64,000 nucleotides of DNA from Candidatus Cybelea septentrionalis (GTDB lineage: Bacteria > Vulcanimicrobiota > Vulcanimicrobiia > Vulcanimicrobiales > Vulcanimicrobiaceae): NCBI GenBank assembly GCA_003158175.1, contig PMHJ01000014.1:55865-119864 (forward strand). Direction: 5' to 3'. A program made the translations under genes and the position numbers. Every line of letters begins with the position of its first letter. Position 1 is the first letter of the stretch. The notes under the pieces were generated by a model. It had not been told where the DNA came from. It saw only the letters and a list, made by a program, of their open reading frames with translations, and ran no database searches. Below, in pieces: positions 17,035-25,466 of this stretch.

Positions 17035-18420
17035 ATGCTGCGCGAGCGGTTAATCGCGGCACTTGGACCGGATGCCGTAAAGACCGAGCCCGAAGACCTC
17101 GCGGTCTATTCGTTCGACGCCTACACCGATGGCGGACGGCCCGCAGCGGTCGTCCTGCCAAAATCGACGCAAGAAGTCAGCGCCGTCGTTAAGATCGCGC
17201 GCGACTGCGGCGAACCCATCGTTGCGCGCGGCGCCGGCACCGGGCTCTGTGGCGGCGCCGTCCCGACGGCCGGAGGTGTGATCGTTTCGCTGATGCGGAT
17301 GAACCGAATCCTGGAGCTCGACCTTCAGAATCGGCGCGTTCGCGTTCAACCCGGCGTCATGAATTTGGACGTATCCCGGCAGGCTGCGCCTGAGGGTCTC
17401 TTTTATGCTCCCGACCCTTCGTCGCAGCAGATTTCTACGATCGGCGGCAACATCGCAACCAATGCCGGGGGCCCGCACTGTCTCTCGTACGGCACGACGG
17501 TCAATCACGTGCTTGGCCTCGAGGTCGTGGACGACGCCGGCGAGGTCTTCACGACGAGCATCGACGACGCCGGTTACGATTTGACCGCAGCATTGGTGGG
17601 CAGCGAAGGAACCTTAGGTCTCGTGACCTCAACTTGGCTTCGGCTGCTCGCCCTCCCGGAAGCCGTGCGCGTTTGGGTCGCAGCATTCGACGAGATGGAT
17701 GCGGCTTCGGAGGCCGTCTCGGCAATCATCGCGGCCGGGATCCTACCGACCGCGCTCGAGATGATGGATGCCGAGATCGTTGCAGCGGTTGAAGCCGCCT
17801 TTCACGCGGGATATCCGACCGACGCTGCGGCGCTGCTCCTCGTCGAGAGCGCGGGGTTTGAGGAAGACGTAGCGGCCAGCGAGTCGGCGATTCACGCAAT
17901 CGTCACGGCGCACGGTGCGCGTTATTGGAAAAGCGCTCGTACGCTCGCCGAGCGCAACGCGCTTTGGGCGGGACGCAAAGGCGCCGCGGGCGCGACCGGA
18001 CGGATCGCACCCAACTACTACACGCAAGACGTCTGCGTCCCGCGCAGCAAACTTCCTCAGGCACTTCGCGCAGTGGAAGCGGCGGCACGCTCGAACCAGA
18101 TCACGGTGGGCAACGTCTTTCACGCCGGCGACGGAAACTTGCACCCGCTTCTGATGTACGACAAGAGCGACGCGCGCCAAGTCGCGGCGGTCGTTGAAAC
18201 GGGTAACGTTATCTTGCAGGCGGCAATCGAGCTGGGCGGCACGATTAGCGGCGAACACGGCATCGGCTGGGAAAAGCGTGACGCGATGACGCGAGTCTAT
18301 TCGACCGCCGACCTCGCGGCGATGGGCCGCGTTCGCGAGGTCTTCGATCCACGCGGCATGCTCAATCCGGAGAAAATCTTTCCCAGCGGCGCGCGCTGCC
18401 CGGAGGTCGCGCCGCCATGA
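17035..18420 (+). CDS. glcD: FAD-linked oxidase, glycolate oxidase subunit GlcD type
   Basis: FAD-dependent 2-hydroxyacid dehydrogenase subunit. The FAD-binding PCMH domain shows PKSTQEVSAVVKIARDCGEP, the pyrophosphate loop ARGAGTGLCGGAVP, and STIGGNIATNAGGPHCLSYG. The C-terminal FAD-oxidase domain has NVFHAGDGNLHPL and GTISGEHGIGWEKR with active-site His residues. 461 residues. ATG 17035 follows AAGGCGAG. It overlaps glcE by 4 bases. The substrate could be glycolate or D-lactate. The Fe-S subunit GlcF, expected next in the operon, is missing here. Confidence 0.9.
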   Translation: MLRERLIAALGPDAVKTEPEDLAVYSFDAYTDGGRPAAVVLPKSTQEVSAVVKIARDCGEPIVARGAGTGLCGGAVPTAGGVIVSLMRMNRILELDLQNRRVRVQPGVMNLDVSRQAAPEGLFYAPDPSSQQISTIGGNIATNAGGPHCLSYGTTVNHVLGLEVVDDAGEVFTTSIDDAGYDLTAALVGSEGTLGLVTSTWLRLLALPEAVRVWVAAFDEMDAASEAVSAIIAAGILPTALEMMDAEIVAAVEAAFHAGYPTDAAALLLVESAGFEEDVAASESAIHAIVTAHGARYWKSARTLAERNALWAGRKGAAGATGRIAPNYYTQDVCVPRSKLPQALRAVEAAARSNQITVGNVFHAGDGNLHPLLMYDKSDARQVAAVVETGNVILQAAIELGGTISGEHGIGWEKRDAMTRVYSTADLAAMGRVREVFDPRGMLNPEKIFPSGARCPEVAPP

Positions 18421-19640
18421 CGGCGCGCGGCGAGTCGGTCGCGCCGGAGACGGCAACGCAAACCGGCGAGATACTCGCCCGCTGCGATCGCGCCGGCGAA
18501 AAAATCTCGATTGTGGGTGGAGCGACGCTCTCGGGAATGGGCTTTCCGCCGGAACGCTTGGACGTTAGCCTTTCGACGCAGCGGCTTTCCGGCATCGTTG
18601 CAAACGAGCGAGCCGATCTCACGATCGCCGTGCGCGCCGGCACGCCTATTCAGAGTCTCACCGCATTGCTGAGCACTCAAGGACAGTCCATTCCCTTTGA
18701 CGCCCCGCGACCGCAGTACGCCACCGTCGGCGGCACGTTAGCCGCGGGATGGCTCGGCCCGCGCCGGCATCTCTACGGCCGTGTGCGCGACTACCTAATC
18801 GGCTCGACGATCGTTCTCGCCGACGGAACGATCGCGCGAGCCGGCGGCATGGTCGTAAAAAACGTCTCGGGCTACGACATGAGCCGCTTATACGTCGGCT
18901 CGTTCGGCACGCTGGGCGTCATCGTGCAAGCGAACTTCAAGACCGTACCGCTGCCGAAGCAGGCCAGACTCTTTCTCGCACGTCTTCCGGAGCGGACTCG
19001 CGCTCGAGCCTGCGCGCAGCTGGCAGCGGCACCGATTCGTCCGGCCGCAGCCTTTTGGATCGACGGTTTTCACAACGCAGTGGACGGCGATGACGGGCCG
19101 GAGGGGCGCCTCGCCGTCCTGCTCGAGGGCAGTGAGGCGATTCTCGAGCGCGCGACGCGCGAGCTGCGCTCGGCGCTGGGACGCGCCGGCGTGCCGGAGA
19201 CGCGCGTGCTCGACGCCGGCGCGCGGGAATCGTTTCAACGCGTCGTCGATGCGTATGTCGCTTGCCTGGGCGAACGCTCGGTCACCTATCGTATTGCTTC
19301 GTCGCCGCAGGCCTCCGAGCCAAACGCGCTACGGGCCAACGAACTCACACGCCGGTTCGAGTTGCGCGCGGACACGATCGTCGACGTGATCAATGGCGAT
19401 ATCGTCCTGCGCGTGAGCGATTTCGATGCTCGCGCGCTGGGAGCAAAGATCGAACCTTTCGACGACGCCCTTCACGAAATCGAGCCGCACGCACAAGTAA
19501 TCGCGAGCGAGCATCCGAATCGCATCTATCTACGCGTGTGGGGCGAACCGCCGCCGGCCGTCGCGCAAATGCAAGCGCTAAAAACGCGGTTCGATCCCAA
19601 TGGTACGCTCAATCCGGGCCGCTTCGTCGGCGGAATCTAA
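18417..19640 (+). CDS. glcE: FAD-binding protein, GlcE type
   Basis: Second flavin-binding subunit of the glycolate oxidase complex. It has a shortened PCMH FAD domain (VGGTLAAGWLGPRRHLYGRVRD region, then GGMVVKNVSGYDMSRLYVGS and FGTLGVIVQANFK) and a C-terminus ending RFDPNGTLNPGRF as in GlcE. 407 residues. Its start overlaps glcD by 4 bases. Its stop and the trxB stop on the other strand share the bases CTAA (19637-19640). No glcF follows; trxB converges directly. Confidence 0.88.
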   Translation: MTARGESVAPETATQTGEILARCDRAGEKISIVGGATLSGMGFPPERLDVSLSTQRLSGIVANERADLTIAVRAGTPIQSLTALLSTQGQSIPFDAPRPQYATVGGTLAAGWLGPRRHLYGRVRDYLIGSTIVLADGTIARAGGMVVKNVSGYDMSRLYVGSFGTLGVIVQANFKTVPLPKQARLFLARLPERTRARACAQLAAAPIRPAAAFWIDGFHNAVDGDDGPEGRLAVLLEGSEAILERATRELRSALGRAGVPETRVLDAGARESFQRVVDAYVACLGERSVTYRIASSPQASEPNALRANELTRRFELRADTIVDVINGDIVLRVSDFDARALGAKIEPFDDALHEIEPHAQVIASEHPNRIYLRVWGEPPPAVAQMQALKTRFDPNGTLNPGRFVGGI

Positions 19641-20584
19641 AAGGAGGATCGAGCCAGCGAATCCATTTTAAACTCGAGCGCCTCCAGATATTTCTCCGCG
19701 TCCATGGCGGCGCGGCAACCTGCGCCGGCAGCCGTCACCGCTTGACGGTAGCGATGGTCGTTAACGTCGCCCGCAACGAAAACGCCTTCGACATTCGTTA
19801 CCGATCCGTCGGGCGAGTCGATGTAGCCGCGTTCGTCGAGATCGAGCTGGCCCACAAAAACACCTGTGTTCGGCGTGTGACCGATCGCGACGAAGAGCGC
19901 GTCGGTTTCGAACTCGTACGTACTGCCATCCGCCACGTTACGAAGGCGCAGCCCCGTTACGTGATCGTCGCCGCGGACTTCCTCCACCACCGTGTTCCAA
20001 ATCATATCGATCTTCTCGTTGGAACGCGCGCGGTCGGACATGATTTTGCTCGCACGCAACCGATCGCGGCGATGTATCAAGGTCACGCGGCGGCCGAAGC
20101 GGGTGAGGAAGAGCGCTTCTTCGAGGGCCGAATCGCCGCCGCCCACGACGACGATGTGCTTGTCGCGAAAGAAAGCGCCGTCGCAAGTCGCACAAGTCGA
20201 AACGCCTCGGCCGCGCAAGCGTTCCTCGCCCGGAATGTCGAGCCAGAGCGCGCTCGCGCCCGTCGCGACGATTACCGTCCCGGCTTCGTACTGCTCGTCG
20301 CACGTGCGCACCAAGAGCGGGCGCCTTGCGAAGTCGACTGCGGTGACGTCGACGTTTTCGATGCGGGCGCCAAAGCGCTCGGCCTGTTCGCGAAAGCGAA
20401 TCATCAGATCCGGTCCCATGATGCCCTCGGGAAAGCCCGGATAGTTTTCGACCTCGGTCGTCAGCATGAGCTGCCCGCCGTAGAGTCCGCCGGCAAAGAC
20501 GAGCGGCCGAAGATTCGCTCGCGCCGCGTAGACGGCGGCGGTTAGCCCGGCCGGCCCCGAGCCGATGACGATCACGCGTTCCAT
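19637..20584 (-). CDS. trxB: Thioredoxin-disulfide reductase
   Basis: NADPH-dependent flavoenzyme reducing thioredoxin. FAD motif VIVIGSGPAGLTAAVYAAR at the N-terminus, redox-active CATC (STCATCDGAFF, about residue 138), NADPH motif VVVGGGDSALEEA, and the C-terminal FAD contact FVAGDVNDHRYRQAVTAAG. ATG 20584 gives 315 residues, the usual length; the open frame runs 30 bases further but adds no family sequence. It diverges from the HTH-MBL gene, 74 bases apart. Confidence 0.95.
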   Translation of the reverse strand: MERVIVIGSGPAGLTAAVYAARANLRPLVFAGGLYGGQLMLTTEVENYPGFPEGIMGPDLMIRFREQAERFGARIENVDVTAVDFARRPLLVRTCDEQYEAGTVIVATGASALWLDIPGEERLRGRGVSTCATCDGAFFRDKHIVVVGGGDSALEEALFLTRFGRRVTLIHRRDRLRASKIMSDRARSNEKIDMIWNTVVEEVRGDDHVTGLRLRNVADGSTYEFETDALFVAIGHTPNTGVFVGQLDLDERGYIDSPDGSVTNVEGVFVAGDVNDHRYRQAVTAAGAGCRAAMDAEKYLEALEFKMDSLARSSF

Positions 20585-20658
20585 TCCGGGCCTCTTCGAC
20601 TCCGCGGGATGCATGCCCGGTTGCAGACGGTCGGACGCGAGGCGTCGAAAGTGCGGCT

Positions 20659-21492
20659 ATGCCCAACGCGCTGCCATTAGAAGACACCTTCGGCGACATC
20701 GTAAAAAAGGCGATGCGCGGCACCGGCTCCGCAAGCGCGCAACTTGCCCGCGCGACCGGTATCCCGGCAGAGCAGATCGAGCAGTGGCTCAAGGACGAGG
20801 GCGCGGCTACCGACGAGCAGGCGCGGGCAATCGCCACCGTCTTAGCGCTCGATGGCGGAAAGCTCGCCGACAGCGCAGCCCAGCGATGGCATCCGCCGCC
20901 GATCGAGCGTCCCGGCGTGCGCCGCCATTCCCAAGATCCACAACCCAGCAACGGCTACGTGTTCTTTCTCGAACAGGGTCGCCGTGCCGCGCTCGTCGAT
21001 CCGGCGGGCATCCCCGAGAATCTCCTGCGGATGCTGCGCGAGGGCGATTATCATCTGCAGTACGTGCTGATCACGCACAAGCACGCCGATCACTGCGATG
21101 CGACGAGCGACGTTGCGAAGGCGTTTCCGCAAGCGCAGATCGTGATGCACTCGCTCGACGTCCACGCGATCGGACCGCTCGCAAAGAACGCGCTGCCGTT
21201 GCGCGATGGCGAGACCCTCCCATTCGGGAACGATGCGGCGATCCGCATGCTGCATACGCCCGGCCACACCGATGGTTCTTCCTCGTTCCTCTTTCGGGGA
21301 TCGCTCTTTTCGGGCGATACGCTCTTCGCCGGCAGCGTTGGCGGCGCGTACGGCGACAACAGCACCTACCGCGACATTCTCAACAGCGTGCGCGGCAAGT
21401 TTTTCACGCTCCCCGACGATACGGTCGTGATGCCGGGCCACGGACCGCCGAGCACCATTGCGCTGGAGAAGCAACACAATCCGTTTTTTTAA
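20659..21492 (+). CDS. HTH domain fused to metallo-beta-lactamase-fold hydrolase
   Basis: Residues 1-70 look like a small Xre/Cro-type helix-turn-helix (SASAQLARATGIPAEQIEQWLKD then TDEQARAIATVLALDG). Residues 90-277 are a metallo-beta-lactamase domain of glyoxalase II/rhodanese-associated type, with all metal ligands: THKHADHCD, HTPGHTDGSSS, SGDTLFAG and PGHGPPST. So this is a predicted Zn hydrolase or persulfide dioxygenase-like enzyme with an attached DNA-binding-like or protein-contact domain. It is followed by DUF3311 and the symporter gene with overlapping ends. Substrate unknown. A regulator that senses its own ligand is possible but unproven. Confidence 0.82.
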   Translation: MPNALPLEDTFGDIVKKAMRGTGSASAQLARATGIPAEQIEQWLKDEGAATDEQARAIATVLALDGGKLADSAAQRWHPPPIERPGVRRHSQDPQPSNGYVFFLEQGRRAALVDPAGIPENLLRMLREGDYHLQYVLITHKHADHCDATSDVAKAFPQAQIVMHSLDVHAIGPLAKNALPLRDGETLPFGNDAAIRMLHTPGHTDGSSSFLFRGSLFSGDTLFAGSVGGAYGDNSTYRDILNSVRGKFFTLPDDTVVMPGHGPPSTIALEKQHNPFF

Positions 21493-21682
21493 GCGGCAAG
21501 CGTGGTACGTGCTCCTGTTGATCCCCTTCGTCGGGACGCTCTGGGTGCCGTTCTACGCCAGGCTGGAACCCGCGCTCTTCGGGATTCCATTCTTCTATTG
21601 GTACCAGATCGCGTGGATCGTGCTCGGTTCTCTCATCATCGGAGCGGTGCTGCTCTTAACGCACGATCGACGCGATGTCTAG
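21458..21682 (+). CDS. DUF3311 small membrane protein, symporter partner
   Basis: Short two-helix membrane protein: WYVLLLIPFVGTLWVPFY and FFYWYQIAWIVLGSLIIGAV, a pattern typical of DUF3311 proteins encoded directly before sodium:solute symporters. TTG 21458 is the first usual start but overlaps the MBL gene by 35 bases and has no clear Shine-Dalgarno. GGAGAAG at 21463-21469 could instead serve an unusual start such as ATC 21479. The stop overlaps the symporter start by 8 bases. Presumed accessory subunit of that transporter. Confidence 0.8.
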   Translation: MRWRSNTIRFFKRQAWYVLLLIPFVGTLWVPFYARLEPALFGIPFFYWYQIAWIVLGSLIIGAVLLLTHDRRDV

Positions 21683-23171
21683 CGCGTTCGCCGTTTTCGC
21701 GATCATCTTCGTGGGCGTGAGCGTACTGGGATTCGCGGCGTCGCGGTGGGGTTCGGGCGACCGCACTTCGCTCGAGGAGTGGGGCCTCGCCGGACGAGGC
21801 TTCGGCACGATCGTGAGCTGGTTTCTGCTTGGCGGCGATCTCTATACCGCCTACACGTTCGTTGCGCTTCCGGCCTTTCTCTATGGGGCGGGCGCGATCG
21901 GATTCTTCGCGGTCCCATACACAACGCTCGCCTTCATCTTTTTTTTCGTGGTGGTGACGCGCTTTTGGGTCGTGGCGCGGAATCGCGGCTACGTGACGCT
22001 GGCCGATTTCATTCGCGATCGCTACGGGGACCGACGCCTCGAGCTCGCCGTGGCGCTCACGTGCTTTGCCGCGGCGATGCCGTACATCGCCTTGCAGCTC
22101 GTCGGCATGCAGGCCGTTCTCACGCAGTTTGGCGCCGGGTCCCGGCTCGTGCAGGGCTCAGCGCTCTTCGTCTCCTTCGCGATCGTCGCAGCGTACACGT
22201 ACATCTGCGGCTTGCGCGGGCCCGCGTTGGTCGCTTTTGTCAAAGACGCACTGATGTATGTGACGATCGCCGCCGCAATGGTGATCATTCCCGCGAAACT
22301 CGGCGGTTGGGGACACGTTTTCAGCGCCGCGAGCGTCGCGCTGCGGACGCATTCGCCGCCCGGTACGCTCCTCGTCCCACCAAACATGTATTTCGCCTAT
22401 GGGACGCTGGCACTCGGTTCGGCATGCACGCTCTTTATGTACCCCCACTCGATTACGAGCGCGCTTAGCGCAAAGAGCAAGTCCGTGATCCAGCGCAACG
22501 CCGTTTTCTTGCCACTCTATTCGATCTTGCTGGCGATGCTCGCACTCATGGGTTACTGCGCGCTGGCCGCGGGGATCCATCTGGACGCCAAGCACACGAG
22601 CCTTGCGGTTCCGCTGCTTCTCACGGCGCTCTTTCCGGGTTGGCTGGCCGGCGTGGGTTTTGCCGCGATCGTCACGGGCGCGTTGGTTCCTGCCGCAGTT
22701 ATGGCGATCGGCTCGGCGAACCTATTTGCCAGCAACGTGCTAGCGGAGTTCACCCAAGAACGGCCTGCCGCCGAAACGCGGCACGCGAAACTCCTTTGCC
22801 TCGGCGTACTCGCGGCGGCACTCGTCCTCGTGCTCACGGTTCCCGTTCCCTTCGCGATCAACTTTCAGCTTCTCGGAGGCGCGTGGATGATGCAGATCTT
22901 CCCCGTAGCAGCGATGGGCCTTTACACGCGCTGGTTCAACCCGGCCGCATTGCTTACCGGTTGGGGCTGTGGGATCGTTTGCACGACCGTCATGGCCGTA
23001 GATACCGGCTTCAAGTCGACATTCGCCCTCTGCGGAAACGGTTTGGTCGGATATATCGGCTTCTACGGTCTCGCGCTCAACCTCGCCGTCGCGGCCGGCT
23101 TGACGCTGCTCTTTAACGCAACGGGCACCGCGCCTGGGGTCGATCGAACGGTGCCGGCGGACTACGCATAG
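21675..23171 (+). CDS. Sodium:solute symporter (SSS family, monocarboxylate type)
   Basis: 498 residues with about 13 hydrophobic segments; family features are EEWGLAGRGFGTIVSWFLLGGDLYTAYTF, the RNRGYVTLADFIRDRYGD segment and PHSITSALSAKSK. The combination with DUF3311 points to MctP-like or acetate/pyruvate-type permeases. The substrate is not certain. The gene ends in a hairpin that includes its stop codon (23163-23184). The nearby glcDE and the MBL gene give no firm pathway link. Confidence 0.88.
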   Translation: MSSAFAVFAIIFVGVSVLGFAASRWGSGDRTSLEEWGLAGRGFGTIVSWFLLGGDLYTAYTFVALPAFLYGAGAIGFFAVPYTTLAFIFFFVVVTRFWVVARNRGYVTLADFIRDRYGDRRLELAVALTCFAAAMPYIALQLVGMQAVLTQFGAGSRLVQGSALFVSFAIVAAYTYICGLRGPALVAFVKDALMYVTIAAAMVIIPAKLGGWGHVFSAASVALRTHSPPGTLLVPPNMYFAYGTLALGSACTLFMYPHSITSALSAKSKSVIQRNAVFLPLYSILLAMLALMGYCALAAGIHLDAKHTSLAVPLLLTALFPGWLAGVGFAAIVTGALVPAAVMAIGSANLFASNVLAEFTQERPAAETRHAKLLCLGVLAAALVLVLTVPVPFAINFQLLGGAWMMQIFPVAAMGLYTRWFNPAALLTGWGCGIVCTTVMAVDTGFKSTFALCGNGLVGYIGFYGLALNLAVAAGLTLLFNATGTAPGVDRTVPADYA

Positions 23172-23184
23172 CGGACTATGCGTA
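23163..23184 (+). terminator. Perfect 9-bp hairpin at the symporter stop codon
   Basis: TACGCATAG and CTATGCGTA pair perfectly around a CGGA loop; the TAG stop (23169-23171) lies within the left arm. No U-run follows directly, so it may protect the mRNA 3' end or act with the stronger terminator at 23311-23330. Confidence 0.5.
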
Positions 23185-23310
23185 AAGGGTCGTTTTCGTA
23201 CGCCGCCTCGAGTACGATGAGCAGCGTGAACCCGATCAGGCCGTCCCTCGCTCGGGCATCCGGGCAGGAGAAGCTCCGGCATCTCCGCTATAGCGTAGGT
23301 ACCAGGCGTT
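23185..23310. other. Structured intergenic stretch without a gene
   Basis: No convincing open frame. Short inverted repeats occur (CCCGA/TCGGG near 23232-23257; GGAG AAG CTCC near 23266-23276) ahead of a terminator, so a small RNA or a long 3' UTR is possible. A hydrophobic minus-strand peptide (LIGFTLLIVLEAAYEN) has no start codon. Confidence 0.25.
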
Positions 23311-23330
23311 CGCCCGCAGGCGGGTTTTTT
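23311..23330 (+). terminator. Intrinsic terminator
   Basis: GCCCG, loop CAGG, CGGGT followed by a run of six T. It ends the transcript coming from the HTH-MBL/DUF3311/symporter operon, or a small RNA from the preceding gap, just ahead of the lipoprotein gene. Confidence 0.7.
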
Positions 23331-23365
23331 GAGCCACCCCAGTTACACATTTAAGGAGAGTCGGA

Positions 23366-23821
23366 ATGCGTTTTCTCAAGATGTCGCTCGTCCTCGTTGC
23401 CGCAGCCCTCGCTATCACGGCCTGCGCGAGCAAATCCTCATCGAACGATCAGAGTCAATCCAGTGCGGAGGCTACCACCGCGGCCTCGTCTGCCGCCACG
23501 ACCACCGACAACACCGCCGCGAGCCCAGCAGCCGCGGGTGAAGCGCCCGCGTACCCAGGGGCGAGCACGGAGGCATCGGGAAGCAACTCGAGCATGGGCC
23601 AGAGCGCGGCCGGCACGGTCATGACGACCGATGACTCGTTCGACAAAGTCTACTCGTGGTATCAGAAAAACATGCCGAGCGGTTCCGAGAAGTCCCACAC
23701 AACGGCACCGGTACAGAGCGCGGTTTTCATGGTCGGCGATCCGGGTTCAGGGCAGACCTCGGTAACGATTACCGTGTCGGGCGGCAAGACGATGATCACG
23801 ACCGCCAAAGTAAAGATGTAA
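23366..23821 (+). CDS. Small lipoprotein of unknown function
   Basis: 151 residues. Lipoprotein signal with lipobox LAITAC (about residue 20), then about 60 residues of Ser/Thr/Ala-rich linker. A small C-terminal domain follows (DDSFDKVYSWYQKNMPSGSEK, VFMVGDPGSGQTSVTITVSGG), with a hydrophobic-alternating beta pattern. ATG 23366 has AAGGAG 8 bases upstream. It resembles short secreted proteins in which a tether carries a predicted beta-rich tail with an initial helix; no named family recognised. It stands alone after a terminator and converges with the GloVer gene. Confidence 0.78.
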   Translation: MRFLKMSLVLVAAALAITACASKSSSNDQSQSSAEATTAASSAATTTDNTAASPAAAGEAPAYPGASTEASGSNSSMGQSAAGTVMTTDDSFDKVYSWYQKNMPSGSEKSHTTAPVQSAVFMVGDPGSGQTSVTITVSGGKTMITTAKVKM

Positions 23822-23835
23822 AGAGCCAGCCCCTG

Positions 23836-25104
23836 CTACGGCGCGAACTCGTAGACGGTGCCTTGGCCGAAAGAACCACCAGCCACGGTCGCGCCGTAGA
23901 AGTTGCCGCTCGCATCTTGGATCAATCCATAATAGGGATACGCCCCGTCGGTGCCGCTGCCAAAGGTATGTAGCACCGTTTCACTTCCGGATCTTGCGTC
24001 GACTTTGAAGACCGTGCCGCAGCCGCAGCTTCCGCCGCCCGCGGATGTCGTTCCGTAAAGTTCCCGGCTTTTAAGAAGCAGCGTGGCCGTCGGAGAGCTT
24101 CCGTCGTTGCCTCCCAGGAAACTGTAGAGCACGCGCTCCCGATACCGTCCGCGCGTACTGCGAGCGAGCTCAAAGACGCTGCCCAGTCCATCGGCGCCAC
24201 CGTAGTACGTCGTCCCGTAGATATCCCCGGCTGCATCGGCGACCAGGCCTCCGTACGGGGAACCGGCATCGGGCTGACCCTTGAAGGCGTAGAGCGTCGT
24301 CAGGTTCCACCGCTTCCTTGACGTCGCGTGCAGTTTGAACACGGTACCGGCGCCGCGAGCCCCGCCGATCTCCGCGACGCCGTACAGATTGCCCGACGCA
24401 TCGCGCAGCAAAAGGCCGAGTGACCCGACGCCCCCATCCGTACCGCCGGTAAACGCGTGAATAACGTGTTCGTGCCATTGCCGCCGGGAACGCCAAAGCT
24501 CGTAGATCGTACCCTCGGAGTGCGAGCCGCCGTCGGGGGTCATTCCGTATATGCTGCCCGTCGGATCGAAAACGACGCCGTCGCCCGGTCCGAATCCGTC
24601 GCTGCCGGCACTAAAATTGTGCAGGACGTTCTCGGTCTGTGGGGTCAACTGGAAGACGATTCCGCAGCCGTCGCTGCTGCACGATCCGCCGGAACCGCCG
24701 GCGACGGTCGTACCGTCGAGGTTTCCGCGCCGATCGAACGTCACTCCGCCGTGCGGATTCTTCCCGTCGGCGTAGCAGCCGAAATTATGCAGCACCGTTT
24801 CAGGCCACGGCGGACTCGCTTGCGCCGTCAATTTAAAGATCGTGCCGCACTGCGACGTTCCGCCGGTGACGGTCGTGCCATAGAGATTTCCGTTGCCGTC
24901 GCGAACCAGCCCGGTTGCGGCATTGCCGCCGTCGTTGCCACCGGTGAAACTATAGAGAGTTTGCTCGGAGGCCTCCGAGGAGCGACTGCCCGCGGCGACG
25001 GCGTGCGCCGGATCGTACGCCCCCGCGTTCGCTGCGCAGCCGGAAAGCATCATCGCAAAAACCATGCCCGCGAGACCGCAAAGCGCGGCCGATCTCGCTC
25101 TCAT
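23836..25104 (-). CDS. GloVer-repeat secreted lipoprotein
   Basis: Lipobox MMLSGC (about residue 23). The mature part is built from repeated units of about 45 residues, each with GNLYGTTxxGG and xGTIFKL-type strands and a YSFTGGNDG or VLHNF segment, the pattern of choice-of-anchor tandem repeat GloVer proteins, which form beta-propeller-like folds. 422 residues with about seven units. It is the last gene of a seven-gene minus-strand operon and overlaps the preceding small secreted protein gene by 4 bases. Function of the family unknown. Confidence 0.82.
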   Translation of the reverse strand: MRARSAALCGLAGMVFAMMLSGCAANAGAYDPAHAVAAGSRSSEASEQTLYSFTGGNDGGNAATGLVRDGNGNLYGTTVTGGTSQCGTIFKLTAQASPPWPETVLHNFGCYADGKNPHGGVTFDRRGNLDGTTVAGGSGGSCSSDGCGIVFQLTPQTENVLHNFSAGSDGFGPGDGVVFDPTGSIYGMTPDGGSHSEGTIYELWRSRRQWHEHVIHAFTGGTDGGVGSLGLLLRDASGNLYGVAEIGGARGAGTVFKLHATSRKRWNLTTLYAFKGQPDAGSPYGGLVADAAGDIYGTTYYGGADGLGSVFELARSTRGRYRERVLYSFLGGNDGSSPTATLLLKSRELYGTTSAGGGSCGCGTVFKVDARSGSETVLHTFGSGTDGAYPYYGLIQDASGNFYGATVAGGSFGQGTVYEFAP

Positions 25105-25466
25105 GGGACGCTAACGCTGGTGCCGCCGTTTTCGCTGATCGTCGCGCCGCTGCGCTTCGGCGCGGTATCCGATTCGCGGATGAGCTCGAACTGCAAGACG
25201 GCTTCGCCCGAGGAAGGGATCGCGACGTCAACGCGTTGCGGCGAACAGACCTTCGGCGTGCAAAAAGCAGCGAGCCAACCGTTCGCCACGCCCGAGGCTT
25301 GCAAATGGACGACGGATTCCGGCGCGCCGGTGACTTTCAAACGGTATTTCGCAGCGGCGGCGCTCGTCGTCTGAAGCTCGCTACCCGTCCAAGGCTGGAT
25401 CGAGAGATGCGTTGCGGCCTGCGACAACGCCAGCATCATCCCGATAGCGGAGATCGAAAGACTCAT
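25101..25466 (-). CDS. Small secreted protein of unknown function
   Basis: 121 residues with an N-terminal hydrophobic stretch (ISAIGMMLALSQAAT), then a likely beta-sandwich with two Cys (AFCTPKVCSPQ) that may form a disulfide. No family recognised. Its ATG overlaps the ABC permease stop and its stop overlaps the GloVer start, each by 4 bases, so it is co-translated with both. Confidence 0.7.
   Translation of the reverse strand: MSLSISAIGMMLALSQAATHLSIQPWTGSELQTTSAAAAKYRLKVTGAPESVVHLQASGVANGWLAAFCTPKVCSPQRVDVAIPSSGEAVLQFELIRESDTAPKRSGATISENGGTSVSVP

Noticed and set aside
19262..20545. Plus-strand open frame of 427 residues over glcE and trxB
   Set aside because: Opposite trxB and out of frame with glcE; both of those genes have complete motifs.
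23170..23262. Minus-strand hydrophobic peptide (LIGFTLLIVLEAAYEN)
   Set aside because: No start codon of any usual type and no ribosome site; within a region better explained as a 3' UTR with terminator.
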